64,000 nucleotides of DNA, taken from Bradyrhizobium lablabi. GTDB lineage: Bacteria; Pseudomonadota; Alphaproteobacteria; Rhizobiales; Xanthobacteraceae. The notes below the pieces were generated by a model, which saw only the letters and a program-made list of their open reading frames with translations, ran no database searches and was not told the origin of the DNA. The stretch lies in the NCBI RefSeq assembly GCF_900141755.1, contig NZ_LT670844.1, positions 7,536,501 to 7,600,500 of the forward strand. The letters run 5' to 3'. Each line of letters starts with the position of its first letter. Position 1 is the stretch's first letter. The translations under genes and the position numbers were made by a program. Shown piece after piece: positions 20,572-32,718 of this stretch.

Positions 20572-22647
20572 ATGACCAAACTTATCATCGATGGCAAAGA
20601 GATCGATGTTCCCCCGGAGTTCACGCTGCTGCAGGCGTGCGAAGCCGCGGGCGCCGAAATCCCGCGATTTTGCTACCATGAGCGGCTGTCGATCGCGGGC
20701 AATTGCCGGATGTGCCTGGTCGAGATCAAGGGCGGCCCGAAGCCGGTTGCAAGCTGCGCCTGGGGCGTTCGCGATTGCCGGCCCGGCCCCAAGGGCGAGC
20801 CGCCGGAAATCTCCACCCGCTCGCCGATGGTGAAGAAGGCGCGCGAAGGCGTGATGGAATTCTTGCTGATCAACCATCCCTTGGACTGCCCGATCTGCGA
20901 TCAGGGCGGGGAGTGCGACCTGCAGGACCAGGCGATGGGTTACGGCGTCGATACCTCGCGCTTTGCCGAGAACAAGCGCGCGGTCGAGGACAAATATCTG
21001 GGCGCGCTGGTCAAGACCTCGATGAACCGCTGCATCCAGTGCACGCGCTGCGTCCGCTTCGCCGCCGAAGTCTGCGGCGTGCCCGAGATGGGCGCGACCG
21101 GCCGCGGCGAGGACATGGAGATCACGACCTATCTCGAGACCGCGCTGACCTCGGAGCTTCAAGGCAATCTGGTCGATATCTGCCCGGTCGGCGCATTGAC
21201 CTCAAAACCCTACGCGTTCGCAGCAAGGCCCTGGGAACTCGGCAAGACCCAGTCGATCGATGTCATGGACGCCATCGGCTCGGCGATCCGGGTCGATACC
21301 CGCGGCCGCGAGGTGATGCGGATCCTGCCGCGCGTCAACGAAGCGGTGAACGAGGAGTGGATTTCCGACAAGACCCGCCATGTCGTCGACGGTTTGCACA
21401 CGCAAAGGCTCGACCGCCCCTATATCCGCGAGAACGGCAAGCTCCGGCCGGCATCATGGCCGGAGGCGTTCGAGGCGATCGCGGCGAAAACCGCCCGCAG
21501 CGACGGCAAGCGGATCGGTGCGATCGCGGGCGATCTCGCCGCGGTCGAGGAGATGTTCGCGCTCAAGGAGCTCTTGGCGAAGTTCGGCTCGGTCAATCTC
21601 GCGGTGCAGGGCGGCGACGCCTTCGATTCGAAGGCCGGCCGCGCCTCCTACATTTTCAATCCGACCATCGCCGGCATCGAGCAGGCCGACGCGCTGCTGA
21701 TCGTCGGCTCGAACCCGCGCCGTGAGGCCGCCGTTCTCAACGCGCGTATCCGCAAGCGCTGGCGCAGCGGCCAGCTCAAGATCGGCGTGATCGGCCCCAA
21801 GGCCGAGCTCACCTACGATTATGACTATCTCGGCGCCGGCACGGATTCGCTTCTCGATCTCGCCGCCGGCAAGCATTCCTTTGCCGATGTGCTGAAGAAC
21901 GCCAAACATCCGATCGTGCTGGTCGGTACGGCCGCCGTGGCACGGCATGATGGCGCCGCGATCCTTACGGCAGCGGCGAAGCTTGCGGTCGATGTCGGTG
22001 TGGTCAAGCCCGAGTGGAACGGTTTTGCCGTGTTGCACGACACCGCCTCGCGCGTCGGCGCGCTCGATGTCGGCTTTGCGGCAAGCGCCGGCGGCTTAAG
22101 CGCGGCGCAGATGACGACGTTCGGCACGCTCGATGTGCTGTTTTTGCTGGGCGCCGACGAGACCAAGGTGCCGGACGGCACCTTTGTCGTCTATCTCGGC
22201 ACCCATGGCGACCGCGGCGCGCATCGCGCCGACGTCATCCTGCCGGGCGCGGCTTACACCGAAAAGTCCGGCATCTATGTCAACACCGAAGGCCGGGTGC
22301 AGATGGCCAACCGCGCGGCGTTTCCCCCGGGAGAGGCGCGCGAGGATTGGGCGATCATCCGCGCACTTTCCGAGGTGATGGGCAAGCGTTTGCCCTACGA
22401 TTCACTTGCCGCGTTGCGGCAGGCGATGTTCCGCGCCGTGCCGCATCTGATGCGCATGGATCACATCGAAGCCGGCAACGCCGACGACCTCAAGACGCTC
22501 GCCGGCAAGGGCGGCAGCGTCGAGAAAGCGCCGTTCAAGTCGTCGGTTGAGGATTTTTATCTGACCAACCCGATCGCGCGGGCGTCGGCGGTGATGGCGG
22601 AATGTTCCCGCCTTGCCTCCGGGCAAATGCTGACAGCGGCGGAGTGA
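20572..22647 (+). CDS. nuoG: NADH-quinone oxidoreductase subunit G
   Basis: 691-residue 75-kDa subunit. The N-terminal ferredoxin domain carries the N1b [2Fe-2S] ligands ([17 protein letters not shown]). It is followed by the His/Cys cluster segment, [15 protein letters not shown] (N4/N5 region), [16 protein letters not shown], and a molybdopterin-oxidoreductase-like C-terminal domain that no longer binds the cofactor. The start [11 protein letters not shown] at 20572 lies five bases after the preceding gene. Confidence 0.98.
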   Translation: MTKLIIDGKEIDVPPEFTLLQACEAAGAEIPRFCYHERLSIAGNCRMCLVEIKGGPKPVASCAWGVRDCRPGPKGEPPEISTRSPMVKKAREGVMEFLLINHPLDCPICDQGGECDLQDQAMGYGVDTSRFAENKRAVEDKYLGALVKTSMNRCIQCTRCVRFAAEVCGVPEMGATGRGEDMEITTYLETALTSELQGNLVDICPVGALTSKPYAFAARPWELGKTQSIDVMDAIGSAIRVDTRGREVMRILPRVNEAVNEEWISDKTRHVVDGLHTQRLDRPYIRENGKLRPASWPEAFEAIAAKTARSDGKRIGAIAGDLAAVEEMFALKELLAKFGSVNLAVQGGDAFDSKAGRASYIFNPTIAGIEQADALLIVGSNPRREAAVLNARIRKRWRSGQLKIGVIGPKAELTYDYDYLGAGTDSLLDLAAGKHSFADVLKNAKHPIVLVGTAAVARHDGAAILTAAAKLAVDVGVVKPEWNGFAVLHDTASRVGALDVGFAASAGGLSAAQMTTFGTLDVLFLLGADETKVPDGTFVVYLGTHGDRGAHRADVILPGAAYTEKSGIYVNTEGRVQMANRAAFPPGEAREDWAIIRALSEVMGKRLPYDSLAALRQAMFRAVPHLMRMDHIEAGNADDLKTLAGKGGSVEKAPFKSSVEDFYLTNPIARASAVMAECSRLASGQMLTAAE

Positions 22648-22657
22648 GCGTGACCTG

Positions 22658-23728
22658 ATGGATGAATTCTTCGCAAGCACCTTCTGGACCGGATTTCTCT
22701 GGCCGCTGATCGTCATGGTCGCGCAGAGCGTTTTGCTGCTCGTCGTGCTCTTGATCGCGATCGCCTACATCCTGCTCGCCGACCGCAAGATCTGGGCGGC
22801 GGTGCAGATCAGGCGCGGACCCAACGTGGTCGGCCCCTTCGGCCTGCTGCAATCCTTCGCCGATCTCTTAAAATTCGTGCTGAAGGAACCGATCATTCCT
22901 TCCGGCGCCAACAAGGGCGTGTTCCTGCTGGCGCCGCTCGTGAGTTGCGTGCTGGCGCTCGCGGCCTGGGCGGTGATCCCGATGGATCTCGGCTGGGTGA
23001 TCTCCGACATCAATGTCGGCGTGCTCTATATCTTCGCGATCTCGTCGCTGTCGATCTACGGCATCATCATGGCCGGCTGGTCGTCGAACTCGAAATATCC
23101 GTTCCTCGCAGCACTTCGCTCGGCGGCGCAGATGGTGAGTTACGAGGTCTCGATCGGCTTTGTCATTATCACCGTCCTGCTTTGCGCCGGCTCGCTCAAT
23201 CTCTCGGCTGTGGTCGAGGCACAGAACACCCATGGGCTCGGAAGTCTGATCGGATTGCCCAGGCTGACCTTCCTGAACTGGTACTTCCTGCCGCTGTTTC
23301 CGATGTTCGTGGTGTTCTACGTTTCGGCACTGGCGGAAACCAACCGCCCGCCGTTCGATCTGGTGGAAGCCGAATCCGAACTGGTCGCGGGTTTCATGGT
23401 CGAATACGGCTCGACGCCGTATCTCTTGTTCATGCTCGGTGAATATGTCGCGATCACCACGATGTGCGCGATGGCCACGATCATGTTCCTGGGCGGCTGG
23501 CTGCCGCCGATCGCGCTGCCGCCGTTCACCTGGGTGCCCGGGGTGATCTGGTTCGTGCTGAAAGTCTTTTTCATGTTCTTCCTGTTTGCGATGGCAAAGG
23601 CGATCGTGCCGCGCTACCGCTACGATCAGTTGATGCGGCTCGGCTGGAAGGTGTTCCTGCCGCTGTCGCTGGCGATGGTGGTAGTCGTCGCCGGCGTGCT
23701 GCATTTTGCTGACATCGCGCCGAAATGA
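22658..23728 (+). CDS. nuoH: NADH-quinone oxidoreductase subunit H
   Basis: 356-residue membrane subunit with eight or nine spans that forms the quinone entry channel. The signatures [25 protein letters not shown] and [23 protein letters not shown] are intact, including the carboxylates of the E-channel. It starts ten bases after nuoG. Confidence 0.98.
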   Translation: MDEFFASTFWTGFLWPLIVMVAQSVLLLVVLLIAIAYILLADRKIWAAVQIRRGPNVVGPFGLLQSFADLLKFVLKEPIIPSGANKGVFLLAPLVSCVLALAAWAVIPMDLGWVISDINVGVLYIFAISSLSIYGIIMAGWSSNSKYPFLAALRSAAQMVSYEVSIGFVIITVLLCAGSLNLSAVVEAQNTHGLGSLIGLPRLTFLNWYFLPLFPMFVVFYVSALAETNRPPFDLVEAESELVAGFMVEYGSTPYLLFMLGEYVAITTMCAMATIMFLGGWLPPIALPPFTWVPGVIWFVLKVFFMFFLFAMAKAIVPRYRYDQLMRLGWKVFLPLSLAMVVVVAGVLHFADIAPK

Positions 23729-23735
23729 GGTCGTC

Positions 23736-24230
23736 ATGAGTATCAACATCAATGCCACGGCCCGTTCGCTTCTGTTGTCCGAATTCGTATCGGCGTTCTT
23801 CCTCGCCATGCGCTATTTCTTCAAGCCGAAGCCGACGCTGAACTATCCCTTCGAGAAGGGGCCGATCTCGCCGCGCTTCCGCGGCGAGCATGCGCTGCGG
23901 CGTTATCCCAATGGCGAGGAGCGCTGTATCGCCTGCAAGCTGTGCGAGGCGATTTGCCCGGCGCAGGCGATCACCATCGAGGCCGGCCCGCGCCGCAACG
24001 ACGGCACCCGCCGCACGGTGCGCTACGACATCGATATGGTGAAATGCATCTATTGCGGGCTGTGCCAGGAGGCCTGCCCGGTCGATGCCATCGTCGAGGG
24101 CCCGAATTTCGAATTCGCGACCGAGACCCGCGAGGAACTCTACTATGACAAGGCGAAACTGCTCGCCAATGGCGACCGCTGGGAGCGCGAGATTGCGAAA
24201 GCGATCGAACTCGACGCGCCGTACCGGTGA
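23736..24230 (+). CDS. nuoI: NADH-quinone oxidoreductase subunit I
   Basis: 164-residue ferredoxin-like subunit holding clusters N6a and N6b. The two motifs are [12 protein letters not shown] and [12 protein letters not shown]. An N-terminal amphipathic helix is followed by [30 protein letters not shown], the conserved region in mitochondria and alphaproteobacteria. The start MSINI at 23736 follows nuoH by seven bases. Confidence 0.98.
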   Translation: MSININATARSLLLSEFVSAFFLAMRYFFKPKPTLNYPFEKGPISPRFRGEHALRRYPNGEERCIACKLCEAICPAQAITIEAGPRRNDGTRRTVRYDIDMVKCIYCGLCQEACPVDAIVEGPNFEFATETREELYYDKAKLLANGDRWEREIAKAIELDAPYR

Positions 24231-24239
24231 GGTGAGGGC

Positions 24240-24878
24240 ATGATCCTTCCCGCGCTGTTCTTCTATCTGTTTGCCGCCGTTTGCGTGGCTTCCGCGGTCA
24301 TGGTGATCGTATCGCGCAATCCGGTGCACTCCGTGCTGTTCCTGATCCTGGCCTTCGTCAACGCCTCCGGGCTGTTCGTGCTGATGGGCGCCGAATTCCT
24401 GGCGATGATCCTGGTCGTGGTCTATGTCGGCGCGGTTGCGGTCCTGTTCCTGTTCGTGATCATGATGCTGGACGTCGATTTCACCGAGCTGCGCGAGGGT
24501 TTCATCGAATATTTGCCGGTTGGGGTCGTGATCGGCGGAATCTTCCTGTTTGAATTGCTGCTGACCGTCGGCGTTTGGGTGATCAATCCCGGCGTCACCA
24601 AGTCGATTACATCGGCGATCCCAACCAATGTCAGCAATACCGAAGCGCTTGGACTCGTGCTTTACACCAAATACCTCCATTACACCGAGATGGCCAGCAT
24701 GGTGCTCTTGGTCGCGATGATCGGCGCCATCGTTTTGACCCTGCGCCACAAGGCCAACATCAAGCGGCAGGACATCAACGTGCAGAACGCGCGGACGCCG
24801 GAACTTGCAATGAGCATCCGCAAGGTAGCCTCCGGGCAGGGCCTGCAGGACGCGGACGCGGCGGAGTGGGTGCAATGA
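24240..24878 (+). CDS. nuoJ: NADH-quinone oxidoreductase subunit J
   Basis: 212-residue membrane subunit with five spans. The conserved span 3 segment [29 protein letters not shown], with its pi-bulge and conserved tyrosine, is present. The C-terminal tail of about 45 polar residues is typical of the alphaproteobacterial form. It overlaps nuoK by four bases. Confidence 0.97.
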   Translation: MILPALFFYLFAAVCVASAVMVIVSRNPVHSVLFLILAFVNASGLFVLMGAEFLAMILVVVYVGAVAVLFLFVIMMLDVDFTELREGFIEYLPVGVVIGGIFLFELLLTVGVWVINPGVTKSITSAIPTNVSNTEALGLVLYTKYLHYTEMASMVLLVAMIGAIVLTLRHKANIKRQDINVQNARTPELAMSIRKVASGQGLQDADAAEWVQ

Positions 24879-25183
24879 CGATCGGTCTTGGACATTACCT
24901 CTCGGTCGGCGCGATCCTGTTCACGCTCGGAATCCTCGGCATCTTCTTAAACCGCAAGAACATCATCGTCATCCTGATGTCGATCGAGCTGATCTTGTTG
25001 GCGGTCAATGTCAACCTGGTGGCGTTCTCGACTTTCCTCGGCGACATCGTCGGCCAGGTATTTGCGCTATTGGTGCTGACGGTGGCCGCGGCCGAAGCCG
25101 CGATCGGTCTCGCAGTGCTGGTGGTGTATTACCGCAATCGCGGTTCGATCGCGGTTGAAGACGTCAATCTGATGAAGGGTTAA
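24875..25183 (+). CDS. nuoK: NADH-quinone oxidoreductase subunit K
   Basis: 102-residue, three-span antiporter-like subunit. The two conserved membrane glutamates lie in [10 protein letters not shown] and [10 protein letters not shown]. The ATG at 24875 overlaps the nuoJ stop (ATGA), indicating coupled translation. Confidence 0.97.
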   Translation: MTIGLGHYLSVGAILFTLGILGIFLNRKNIIVILMSIELILLAVNVNLVAFSTFLGDIVGQVFALLVLTVAAAEAAIGLAVLVVYYRNRGSIAVEDVNLMKG

Positions 25184-25190
25184 TTCGCGC

Positions 25191-27254
25191 ATGATCCAGG
25201 CAATCGTCTTTCTGCCGCTGATCGGCGCGATCATCGCCGGGCTGATCGCTATCGTTGGCGCGCATGCGCGCAATCCGGGCGGGGATGAGGTCGAACATCA
25301 CGTCGATGCGCATGCCGACGCCCATGCGTCGGATGCCCATGACGATGACGCCGACGACCACGGCCACGACGATCATGCGGCCGAGCCGGCGGCGGCTGGT
25401 TCGCGCGCGGCCGAATTGATCACGACGGGACTGCTGCTGACTGCGGCGGCGCTATCCTGGCTGACCCTGGTCGATGTCGGCTTCATGCACCACGACGCGC
25501 GGATCGCGCTGTTCCCGTGGATCACCTCCGGCGATCTGCAGGTGTCCTGGGCGCTTCGGGTCGACACGCTGACGGCCGTGATGCTGGTCGTGGTCAACAC
25601 GGTGTCCTCGCTCGTGCATCTCTATTCGATCGGTTACATGGATGAGGATCCGTATCGGCCGCGCTTCTTCTCTTATCTGTCGCTGTTCACCTTCGCGATG
25701 CTGATGCTGGTGACGGCGGATAATCTGGTGCAGCTGTTCTTCGGCTGGGAGGGCGTCGGCCTTGCGAGCTATTTGCTGATCGGATTCTGGTACCACAAGC
25801 CATCGGCCAATGCCGCGGCGATCAAGGCCTTCATCGTCAACCGTGTCGGCGATTTCGGCTTTGCGCTCGGCATCTTTGCGATTTTCGCGTTGATCGGCTC
25901 GACCGATTTCGAGACCATCTTCGCCGGCGCGCCGGGGCTGACCGGCAAGACCATCGATTTCTTCGGCTGGCACGCCGATGCGCTGACGCTGACCTGTCTC
26001 CTGCTGTTCATGGGCGCGATGGGCAAGTCCGCCCAGTTCCTGCTGCACACCTGGTTGCCGGACGCCATGGAAGGCCCGACGCCGGTCTCGGCCTTGATCC
26101 ATGCCGCGACCATGGTGACCGCAGGCGTCTTCATGGTAGCGCGGCTGTCGCCGCTGTTTGAACTGGCGCCGACCGCGCAGGCGGTCGTGATGTTCTTCGG
26201 GGCCACCACCGCCTTCTTCGCGGCGACCGTCGGCCTCGTGCAGAACGACATCAAGCGCATCGTCGCCTATTCGACCTGTTCGCAGCTCGGCTACATGTTC
26301 GTCGCGATGGGGGCGGGGGCTTACTCCGTCGGCATGTTCCATCTGTTCACGCACGCCTTCTTCAAGGCGCTGTTGTTCCTGGGCTCAGGCTCGGTGATCT
26401 ACGCGATGCATCACGAGCAGGACATCCGCAACATGGGCGGGCTGTGGCGCAAAATTCCGTATACATTCACCGTCATGTGCGTCGGCACGCTCGCCCTGAC
26501 CGGATTCCCGCTGACCGCCGGCTATTTCTCCAAGGACGCGATCATCGAATCTGCCTATGCCTCGCATAATCCGATGGCGATCTACGGCTTCCTGATGACG
26601 GTGATTGCGGCCGGGCTGACCGCGTTCTACTCCTGGCGACTGATTTTCAAGACCTTCTTCGGTGAACCGCATGACCCCGAGCATTACGAAGCCGCCCATG
26701 AAAGTCCGCTCTGGATGCTGATCCCGATCGGCATTCTCGCGGTCGGCTCGATCTTCGCCGGCCTCCCGTTCAAGGAATTGTTCGCAGGCAATGGCGTGGA
26801 AGAGTTCTTCCGCGAGTCGGTGAAGATGCATCCGCACATCATCGAGGACATGGAAGAGCTGCCCGTGTGGGTGAAACTCCTGCCGACGGTGATGATGGCG
26901 ATTGGCGCCTATATATCCTACGTCTTCTATATCCGCAGGCCGTATCTGCCGGTCGAACTGGCCAACCAGCAGCCGCTGCTCTACCAGTTCCTGCTCAACA
27001 AATGGTACTTTGACGAGCTTTACGAGCTGATCTTCGTCCGCCCGGCGAAGGCGATCGGCCGCTTCCTGTGGAAATACGGTGACGGTTACATCATCGACGG
27101 TTTTGGGCCCGACGGCGTGTCGAAGTGGGTGCTGAACGTCACCCGCAACGTCGTGAAGCTGCAGACCGGCTATCTCTATCACTACGCCTTTGCGATGCTG
27201 ATCGGGGTTGCCGGATTGATCACCTGGTTCATGTTCGGCGCGGGAGGCCAGTGA
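25191..27254 (+). CDS. nuoL: NADH-quinone oxidoreductase subunit L, with a His/Asp-rich loop
   Basis: 687-residue proton-pumping antiporter-like subunit. Conserved pieces include [19 protein letters not shown] (key glutamate), [29 protein letters not shown] (key lysine/histidines) and the long C-terminal lateral helix. It is longer than the E. coli subunit (613 residues). Part of the excess is a loop between spans 1 and 2, residues about 25-64, with nine His and eleven Asp in a low-complexity run ([19 protein letters not shown]). That loop could bind metal ions; nothing in the sequence proves it. Confidence 0.97.
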   Translation: MIQAIVFLPLIGAIIAGLIAIVGAHARNPGGDEVEHHVDAHADAHASDAHDDDADDHGHDDHAAEPAAAGSRAAELITTGLLLTAAALSWLTLVDVGFMHHDARIALFPWITSGDLQVSWALRVDTLTAVMLVVVNTVSSLVHLYSIGYMDEDPYRPRFFSYLSLFTFAMLMLVTADNLVQLFFGWEGVGLASYLLIGFWYHKPSANAAAIKAFIVNRVGDFGFALGIFAIFALIGSTDFETIFAGAPGLTGKTIDFFGWHADALTLTCLLLFMGAMGKSAQFLLHTWLPDAMEGPTPVSALIHAATMVTAGVFMVARLSPLFELAPTAQAVVMFFGATTAFFAATVGLVQNDIKRIVAYSTCSQLGYMFVAMGAGAYSVGMFHLFTHAFFKALLFLGSGSVIYAMHHEQDIRNMGGLWRKIPYTFTVMCVGTLALTGFPLTAGYFSKDAIIESAYASHNPMAIYGFLMTVIAAGLTAFYSWRLIFKTFFGEPHDPEHYEAAHESPLWMLIPIGILAVGSIFAGLPFKELFAGNGVEEFFRESVKMHPHIIEDMEELPVWVKLLPTVMMAIGAYISYVFYIRRPYLPVELANQQPLLYQFLLNKWYFDELYELIFVRPAKAIGRFLWKYGDGYIIDGFGPDGVSKWVLNVTRNVVKLQTGYLYHYAFAMLIGVAGLITWFMFGAGGQ

Positions 27255-28762
27255 TGACGACCTGGCCGATTCTTTCCCTCGTCACCTTCCTGCCCACGGT
27301 GGGCGCCGTCCTCGTCTATCTGCTGGCGCGCGGCAACGATGAGGCCGCTGCCCGGAACGCGCGCTGGATCGCGCTGTGGACGACGCTTGTGACCTTCGCG
27401 GTGTCGCTCATCCTGGTGATGCGTTTCGACCCGGCGCAGACCGACTTCCAGTTCGTCGAGAAATTATCGTGGCTGTCGAGCGGCATCACCTACCATATGG
27501 GCGTCGACGGCATTTCCTTACCGTTCGTGATCCTGACCACCGCGTTGATGCCGTTCTGCATTATCGCAAGCTGGAAATCGGTGACGGTGCGGGTGCGCGA
27601 GTACATGATGGCGTTCCTGCTCCTGGAAACGCTGATGGTCGGCACCTTCTGTGCGCTCGACCTCGTGCTGTTCTATTTGTTCTTCGAGGGCGGCCTGATC
27701 CCGATGTTCCTGATCATCGGGGTGTGGGGCGGCCCGCGCCGGGTCTATGCCTCATTCAAGTTCTTCCTCTACACGCTGCTCGGCTCGGTGTTGATGCTGC
27801 TCGCGATCATGGCGCTGTACTGGAACGCTGGCACCACAGACATTCCGACGCTGATGCACACCGCCGTGCCGCGCTCCTTGCAGACCTGGGCGTGGCTCGC
27901 GTTCTTTGCTTCCTTTGCGGTGAAGATGCCGATGTGGCCGGTCCACACCTGGCTGCCGGACGCCCATGTCGAGGCGCCGACCGCGGGCTCGGTGATCCTG
28001 GCCGCGATCCTGTTGAAGATGGGGGGCTACGGCTTCCTGCGCTTCTCGCTGCCGATGTTCCCGCTGGCCTCGCATGACTTCGCGCCGCTGATCTTCTCGC
28101 TTTCGACCATCGCCATCATCTACACCTCGCTGGTGGCGCTGATGCAGGAAGACATCAAGAAGCTGATCGCCTATTCCTCCGTCGCCCATATGGGTTTTGT
28201 CACGATGGGAATTTTCGCCGGCACCACGCAGGGCGTCGCCGGCGGCGTGTTCCAGATGATCTCGCACGGCATCGTGTCGGGCGCACTGTTCCTCTGTGTC
28301 GGCATCGTCTACGACCGCATGCATACCCGCGAGATCGCGGCCTATGGCGGGCTCGTCAACCGCATGCCGCTCTACGCGCTGGTGTTCATGGTCTTCACCA
28401 TGGCCAATGTCGGGTTGCCCGGCACCTCGGGCTTCATCGGTGAGTTCATGACGCTGATCGGTACCTTCAAGGTCTCGATCCCGACCGCCACGTTTGCGAC
28501 AACGGGCGTGATCCTTTCGGCGGCCTATGCGCTGTGGCTCTATCGGAAGGTTATTTTCGGGGTGCTGAAACCCTCGTTCGCCGGCATCAAGGACCTCACG
28601 CTCCGCGAGAGCCTGACGCTGTTCCCGCTGGTCGCGCTCACCATCCTGTTCGGATTCTACCCGAAGCCGGTGCTCGACATGTCGGCGGCATCCGTGCAGC
28701 AACTCGTCAACAATTACGCGACCGCCGTCACTGCCGTGAAGGCAGCGGCGCTATTGCAGTGA
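27254..28762 (+). CDS. nuoM: NADH-quinone oxidoreductase subunit M
   Basis: 502-residue antiporter-like subunit with about 14 spans. [30 protein letters not shown] and [30 protein letters not shown] are conserved and carry the functional Glu and Lys. The ATG overlaps the last base of the nuoL stop (TGATG); the longer frame reaching into nuoL is not used. Confidence 0.98.
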   Translation: MTTWPILSLVTFLPTVGAVLVYLLARGNDEAAARNARWIALWTTLVTFAVSLILVMRFDPAQTDFQFVEKLSWLSSGITYHMGVDGISLPFVILTTALMPFCIIASWKSVTVRVREYMMAFLLLETLMVGTFCALDLVLFYLFFEGGLIPMFLIIGVWGGPRRVYASFKFFLYTLLGSVLMLLAIMALYWNAGTTDIPTLMHTAVPRSLQTWAWLAFFASFAVKMPMWPVHTWLPDAHVEAPTAGSVILAAILLKMGGYGFLRFSLPMFPLASHDFAPLIFSLSTIAIIYTSLVALMQEDIKKLIAYSSVAHMGFVTMGIFAGTTQGVAGGVFQMISHGIVSGALFLCVGIVYDRMHTREIAAYGGLVNRMPLYALVFMVFTMANVGLPGTSGFIGEFMTLIGTFKVSIPTATFATTGVILSAAYALWLYRKVIFGVLKPSFAGIKDLTLRESLTLFPLVALTILFGFYPKPVLDMSAASVQQLVNNYATAVTAVKAAALLQ

Positions 28763-28775
28763 ACCGGATAACGCC

Positions 28776-30212
28776 ATGAGCTTTGAGAGTGCAGGATATC
28801 AGTTGCTGCCCGTGCTGCCGGAATTGGTGCTGGCATTCGGCGCGATGGCGCTCTTGATGTTGGGGGCTTATCGCGGCCAGGAGACGACCCGACTCGTTAC
28901 CGGCCTTGCAATCGGCCTGCTGGTGCTCACGGGCGTGCTCGAGCTGTGGTTGCCGACAGGCAAGCTGACGACATTTGCCGGCAGTTTTATTGTCGACGAT
29001 TTTGCCCGGTTCCTGAAAATCCTGGCGCTGATCGGCTCCGCGGCGACCTTGGTCCTTTCCACGGAATATTTGGCCGATCAGTCCAGGCGCATCTTTGAAT
29101 ACGCGATCCTGGTGCTGCTCTCGACGCTCGGCATGATGGTGCTGATCTCGGCCGGCGACCTGATCATGCTCTATCTCGGGCTGGAGCTGATGTCGCTCGC
29201 GCTTTACGTGGTCGCGGCGAGCAACCGCGACAACCTCAAATCGACCGAAGCCGGCCTGAAATATTTCGTCTTGGGCGCGCTGTCGTCGGGGATGCTGCTG
29301 TATGGTGCGTCCCTGATCTACGGTTTCACCGGCACCGTCAGCTTCGCCGGGATCGCCGCGGCGGTGAAGACCGGCAGCATCGGCCTTGTGTTCGGCCTGG
29401 TATTCCTGCTTGCCGGGCTTTGCTTCAAGATCTCGGCAGTCCCGTTCCACATGTGGACGCCCGACGTCTATGAGGGCGCGCCGACGCCGGTCACCGCGTT
29501 CTTTGCCTCCGCACCGAAGGTCGCGGCCATTGCCGTGTTCACCCGCGTGGCGCTCACGGCATTTCCCGGCATCGTCCCGCAATGGCAGCAGATCGTGGTG
29601 TTCGTGTCGATCGCCTCAATGGCGCTCGGATCGTTCGCGGCCATCGGGCAAAAGAACATCAAGCGGCTGATGGCCTATTCGTCGATCGGCCATATGGGCT
29701 TTGCGCTGGTCGGGCTCGCCGCCGGCACGGCCGAGGGCGCCCAGGGCGTCCTAGTCTATATCGCGATCTATGTGGCGATGACGCTCGGCAGCTTCTCGGT
29801 GATCCTGGCCATGAAGCGTAACGGCGTCAACGTCGAGGACATCAGCTCCTTTGCCGGATTGTCGCGCACCAATCCGTTGCTCGCATTCATCTTTGCGATG
29901 CTGCTGTTTTCGCTGGCTGGCATTCCGCCGCTCGCCGGCTTCTTTGCAAAATGGTACGTCTTTGTCGCTGCGATCAAGGCCGGATTGTTCACACTGGCTG
30001 TGGTCGGCGTGCTCACCAGCGTGGTCGGCGCGTATTACTATCTCACCATCATCAAGGTGATGTATTTCGACGAGCCGCTCACCAAGCTCGACCCGATGCG
30101 GATGGAATTGCGCACGGTGGCGGCGGTCGCGGGTCTCTTCAACATCTTTTTCTTCGTCTATCCGGGGCCGCTGGTGAGCGTGGCTACGGCTGCGGCGAAG
30201 TCGCTTTTTTAG
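28776..30212 (+). CDS. nuoN: NADH-quinone oxidoreductase subunit N
   Basis: 478-residue third antiporter-like subunit. [20 protein letters not shown] (with the functional Glu) and [28 protein letters not shown] are present. It is the last nuo gene; birA begins at the base after its stop codon, so the transcript probably continues. Confidence 0.98.
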   Translation: MSFESAGYQLLPVLPELVLAFGAMALLMLGAYRGQETTRLVTGLAIGLLVLTGVLELWLPTGKLTTFAGSFIVDDFARFLKILALIGSAATLVLSTEYLADQSRRIFEYAILVLLSTLGMMVLISAGDLIMLYLGLELMSLALYVVAASNRDNLKSTEAGLKYFVLGALSSGMLLYGASLIYGFTGTVSFAGIAAAVKTGSIGLVFGLVFLLAGLCFKISAVPFHMWTPDVYEGAPTPVTAFFASAPKVAAIAVFTRVALTAFPGIVPQWQQIVVFVSIASMALGSFAAIGQKNIKRLMAYSSIGHMGFALVGLAAGTAEGAQGVLVYIAIYVAMTLGSFSVILAMKRNGVNVEDISSFAGLSRTNPLLAFIFAMLLFSLAGIPPLAGFFAKWYVFVAAIKAGLFTLAVVGVLTSVVGAYYYLTIIKVMYFDEPLTKLDPMRMELRTVAAVAGLFNIFFFVYPGPLVSVATAAAKSLF

Positions 30213-31025
30213 ATGGAATTTTCCCTCGGTCCCCGGGCCATCGCGGCGGGTTACCGGCTCGCTGCCTTCGATCATATCGGCTCGACCAATGCCGAAGCTA
30301 TTTCGCGCGCGCGAGACGGTGAGCGCGGGCCGATCTGGTTCGTGACCTCGGAGCAGACCGCGGGCCGCGGCCGGCGGCATCGCCCCTGGATCGCGCCGCG
30401 TGGTAACCTCGCCAGCAGCATTCTCGAGGTCATCGACGTATCGCCGGCGGTTGCCGCGACCCTGGGTTTTGCCGCCGGCCTTGCGCTGGAAGCGGCGCTG
30501 CGAAAAGTAAGCATTGAGGCCTCCCTGAGGTCGGGGGGATCGGACGACATGAAGTTTTCGCTGAAATGGCCCAACGACGTACTGGCGGGGCGGCAAAAGC
30601 TCGCCGGCATCTTGCTGGAAGCCGAAGCGGTCGCGCCCGACCAGCTCGCGGTCGTGGTCGGCATCGGCACCAATGTGGTCGCAGCACCGGAGGGCACGCC
30701 GACGCCGGCGACGTCGCTGGCAGCGCTTGGCGTCCATATCGGCGCGGAAGAATTGTTCGCTGAGTTGACGGACGCCTGGGCAGAATTCCGTGGCATTTGG
30801 GATGACGGGCGGGGATTTGGCGAAATCCGGCGGCTGTGGCTGGAGCACGCGGCCGGGCTCGGCGAGACGGTCGCAATCCAGACCGGCGGATCAACCGTCG
30901 AAGGGACATTCGACACCATTGATGAGGCCGGCTGCATGATCGTGCGGACGTCAGGCGGCACGCGGGTCCCGATCTCGGCGGGCGATGTCTATTTCGGCTC
31001 GGCCGCCTCTATAGGGGCAGCCTGA
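30213..31025 (+). CDS. birA: Biotin--[acetyl-CoA-carboxylase] ligase
   Basis: 270-residue enzyme that attaches biotin to carboxylase carrier domains. The catalytic signature is TAGRGRRHRPW near residue 50, with KWPNDVLAGRQKLAGILLE further on, and a C-terminal SH3-like domain. There is no N-terminal DNA-binding domain, so it is a group I ligase that does not repress biotin genes. It is sandwiched without gaps between nuoN and rnj (ATGA overlap at its end), an arrangement seen in other alphaproteobacteria. Confidence 0.95.
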   Translation: MEFSLGPRAIAAGYRLAAFDHIGSTNAEAISRARDGERGPIWFVTSEQTAGRGRRHRPWIAPRGNLASSILEVIDVSPAVAATLGFAAGLALEAALRKVSIEASLRSGGSDDMKFSLKWPNDVLAGRQKLAGILLEAEAVAPDQLAVVVGIGTNVVAAPEGTPTPATSLAALGVHIGAEELFAELTDAWAEFRGIWDDGRGFGEIRRLWLEHAAGLGETVAIQTGGSTVEGTFDTIDEAGCMIVRTSGGTRVPISAGDVYFGSAASIGAA

Positions 31026-32695
31026 TGGCGCGCCCGGATGAACTGACCTTTGCACCGCTCGGGGGCGTCGGCGAGATCGGCATGAACCTGTCGATCTATG
31101 GCCTCGGCAACCGCCATCAGCGCGCCTGGCTCGCAGTCGATCTCGGCGTATCCTTTGGCGACGAGGAACATCTGCCGGGCATCGACCTGATCATGCCCGA
31201 TATCCAGTTCCTTGAGAAAGAGCGCAAGAACCTCATTGGCCTCGTGCTGACGCACGCCCATGAGGATCATTTCGGCGCCATCATCGACCTCTGGCCGAAA
31301 CTAAAGTGCCCGATTTACGCGACCCAGTTCAGCGCCGCTTTGTTCGAGGCCAAATGCGCCTCCGAGCGCAATCCGCCGAAAATTCCGGTCACGGTGGTGC
31401 CGTCGGGCGGCCGTATCGATCTCGGGCCGTTCAATGTCGAGTTCATTCCGGTCGCGCATTCAATTCCCGAATCGCATGCGCTCGCGATCCACACCGAGGC
31501 CGGCACGGTGCTGCATACCGGCGACTGGAAGATCGATCCGACGCCGATCATCGGTAAGCCCACCAACGAGCGGCGGCTGCGCGAGCTCGGCGAGGCCGGC
31601 GTGTTGGCGCTGATTGGGGATTCCACCAACGCGGTGCGGGAAGGGCGCTCGCCCTCGGAAGCCGAAGTTGCAAAAACCATCACCGAACTGGTGAAGGGAG
31701 CAAAAGGCCGCGTCGCCGTGACCACCTTCGCCTCCAATGTCGCCCGACTGCGCGCGGTGGCCGATGCCGCCAAGGCCGCCGGCCGTGAGGTCGTCGTGGT
31801 CGGGCGCGCCATGGAGCGCGTGGTGCAGGTGGCGCGCGAAACCGGCTTTCTCGACGGTGTGCAGAACTTTCGCGGTGCTGATCTCTACGGCCATTTCCCC
31901 CCCGACAAGGTGCTGGCGCTGTGCACGGGAAGCCAGGGCGAGCCGCGCGCGGCGCTGGCGCGCATCGCCAATGACGATCATCCCGAAGTGACGCTGAATA
32001 AAGGCGACTGCGTGATCTTTTCCTCGCGCACCATCCCAGGCAACGAGAAGGCGGTCGGCGCCATCATCAACGGCCTTATCACGCAGGGCGTCGAGGTCAT
32101 TACCGACCGCACCCACCTCGTCCACGTCTCCGGCCATCCACGCCGCGACGAGCTGCGCGACATGATCTCCTGGGTCCGCCCGCAGCTCCTGATCCCGGTC
32201 CATGGCGAGGCGCTGCATCTGTTCGAGCATGCGAATCTCGCGCGCGCCGCCGGCGTGCCGAAGGTTTTGGTCTGCCGCAACGGCGATCTGGTCAAACTCG
32301 GGCCGGGCGATCCCGGCGTTATCGATGAACTGCCGTCGGGGCGGCTCTACAAGGACGGCACGATCCTGGAGGATTCCAAGTCGCGTGCCGTGGTCGAACG
32401 GCGCCGGATGGCGTTTGCCGGTTGCGTCTTCGTGGCGGTTGCGGTGACCGAAAAGGGCGAGTTGGCCGACGATCCCGAGGTTGATCTGGTCGGAATCCCG
32501 GAGAAGAATGCGGCCGGTGAAGTCATCGACGAGATCGTGTTCGACGCCGTGGTTTCGACGGTCGAGAACCTGCCGCGGGCGCGCCGGCGCGATCCCGATG
32601 CGATGGCGGAATCGGTGCGCCGGGCGGTGCGGTCGACGATCAACGAGCATTGGGGCAAGAAACCCCTGTGCTACGTTCATGTGCTGACCGTCTGA
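31025..32695 (+). CDS. rnj: Ribonuclease J
   Basis: 556-residue metallo-beta-lactamase/beta-CASP nuclease with 5'-3' exonuclease and endonuclease activity in mRNA and rRNA processing. The zinc motif HAHEDH lies at about residues 77-82, the further ligand GDWKID near 167, the beta-CASP arginine/histidine region VHVSGHPRRDEL near 362, and VHGEALHL near 394. Its ATG overlaps the birA stop. Confidence 0.96.
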   Translation: MARPDELTFAPLGGVGEIGMNLSIYGLGNRHQRAWLAVDLGVSFGDEEHLPGIDLIMPDIQFLEKERKNLIGLVLTHAHEDHFGAIIDLWPKLKCPIYATQFSAALFEAKCASERNPPKIPVTVVPSGGRIDLGPFNVEFIPVAHSIPESHALAIHTEAGTVLHTGDWKIDPTPIIGKPTNERRLRELGEAGVLALIGDSTNAVREGRSPSEAEVAKTITELVKGAKGRVAVTTFASNVARLRAVADAAKAAGREVVVVGRAMERVVQVARETGFLDGVQNFRGADLYGHFPPDKVLALCTGSQGEPRAALARIANDDHPEVTLNKGDCVIFSSRTIPGNEKAVGAIINGLITQGVEVITDRTHLVHVSGHPRRDELRDMISWVRPQLLIPVHGEALHLFEHANLARAAGVPKVLVCRNGDLVKLGPGDPGVIDELPSGRLYKDGTILEDSKSRAVVERRRMAFAGCVFVAVAVTEKGELADDPEVDLVGIPEKNAAGEVIDEIVFDAVVSTVENLPRARRRDPDAMAESVRRAVRSTINEHWGKKPLCYVHVLTV

Positions 32696-32718
32696 AGTAA
32701 CCGCGGAGGAGGAGTGTC

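Noticed and set aside
22868..24875. Long minus-strand frames opposite nuoH, nuoI and nuoJ
   Set aside because: Arg/His/Asp-rich low-complexity translations, typical shadows of GC-rich coding sequence.
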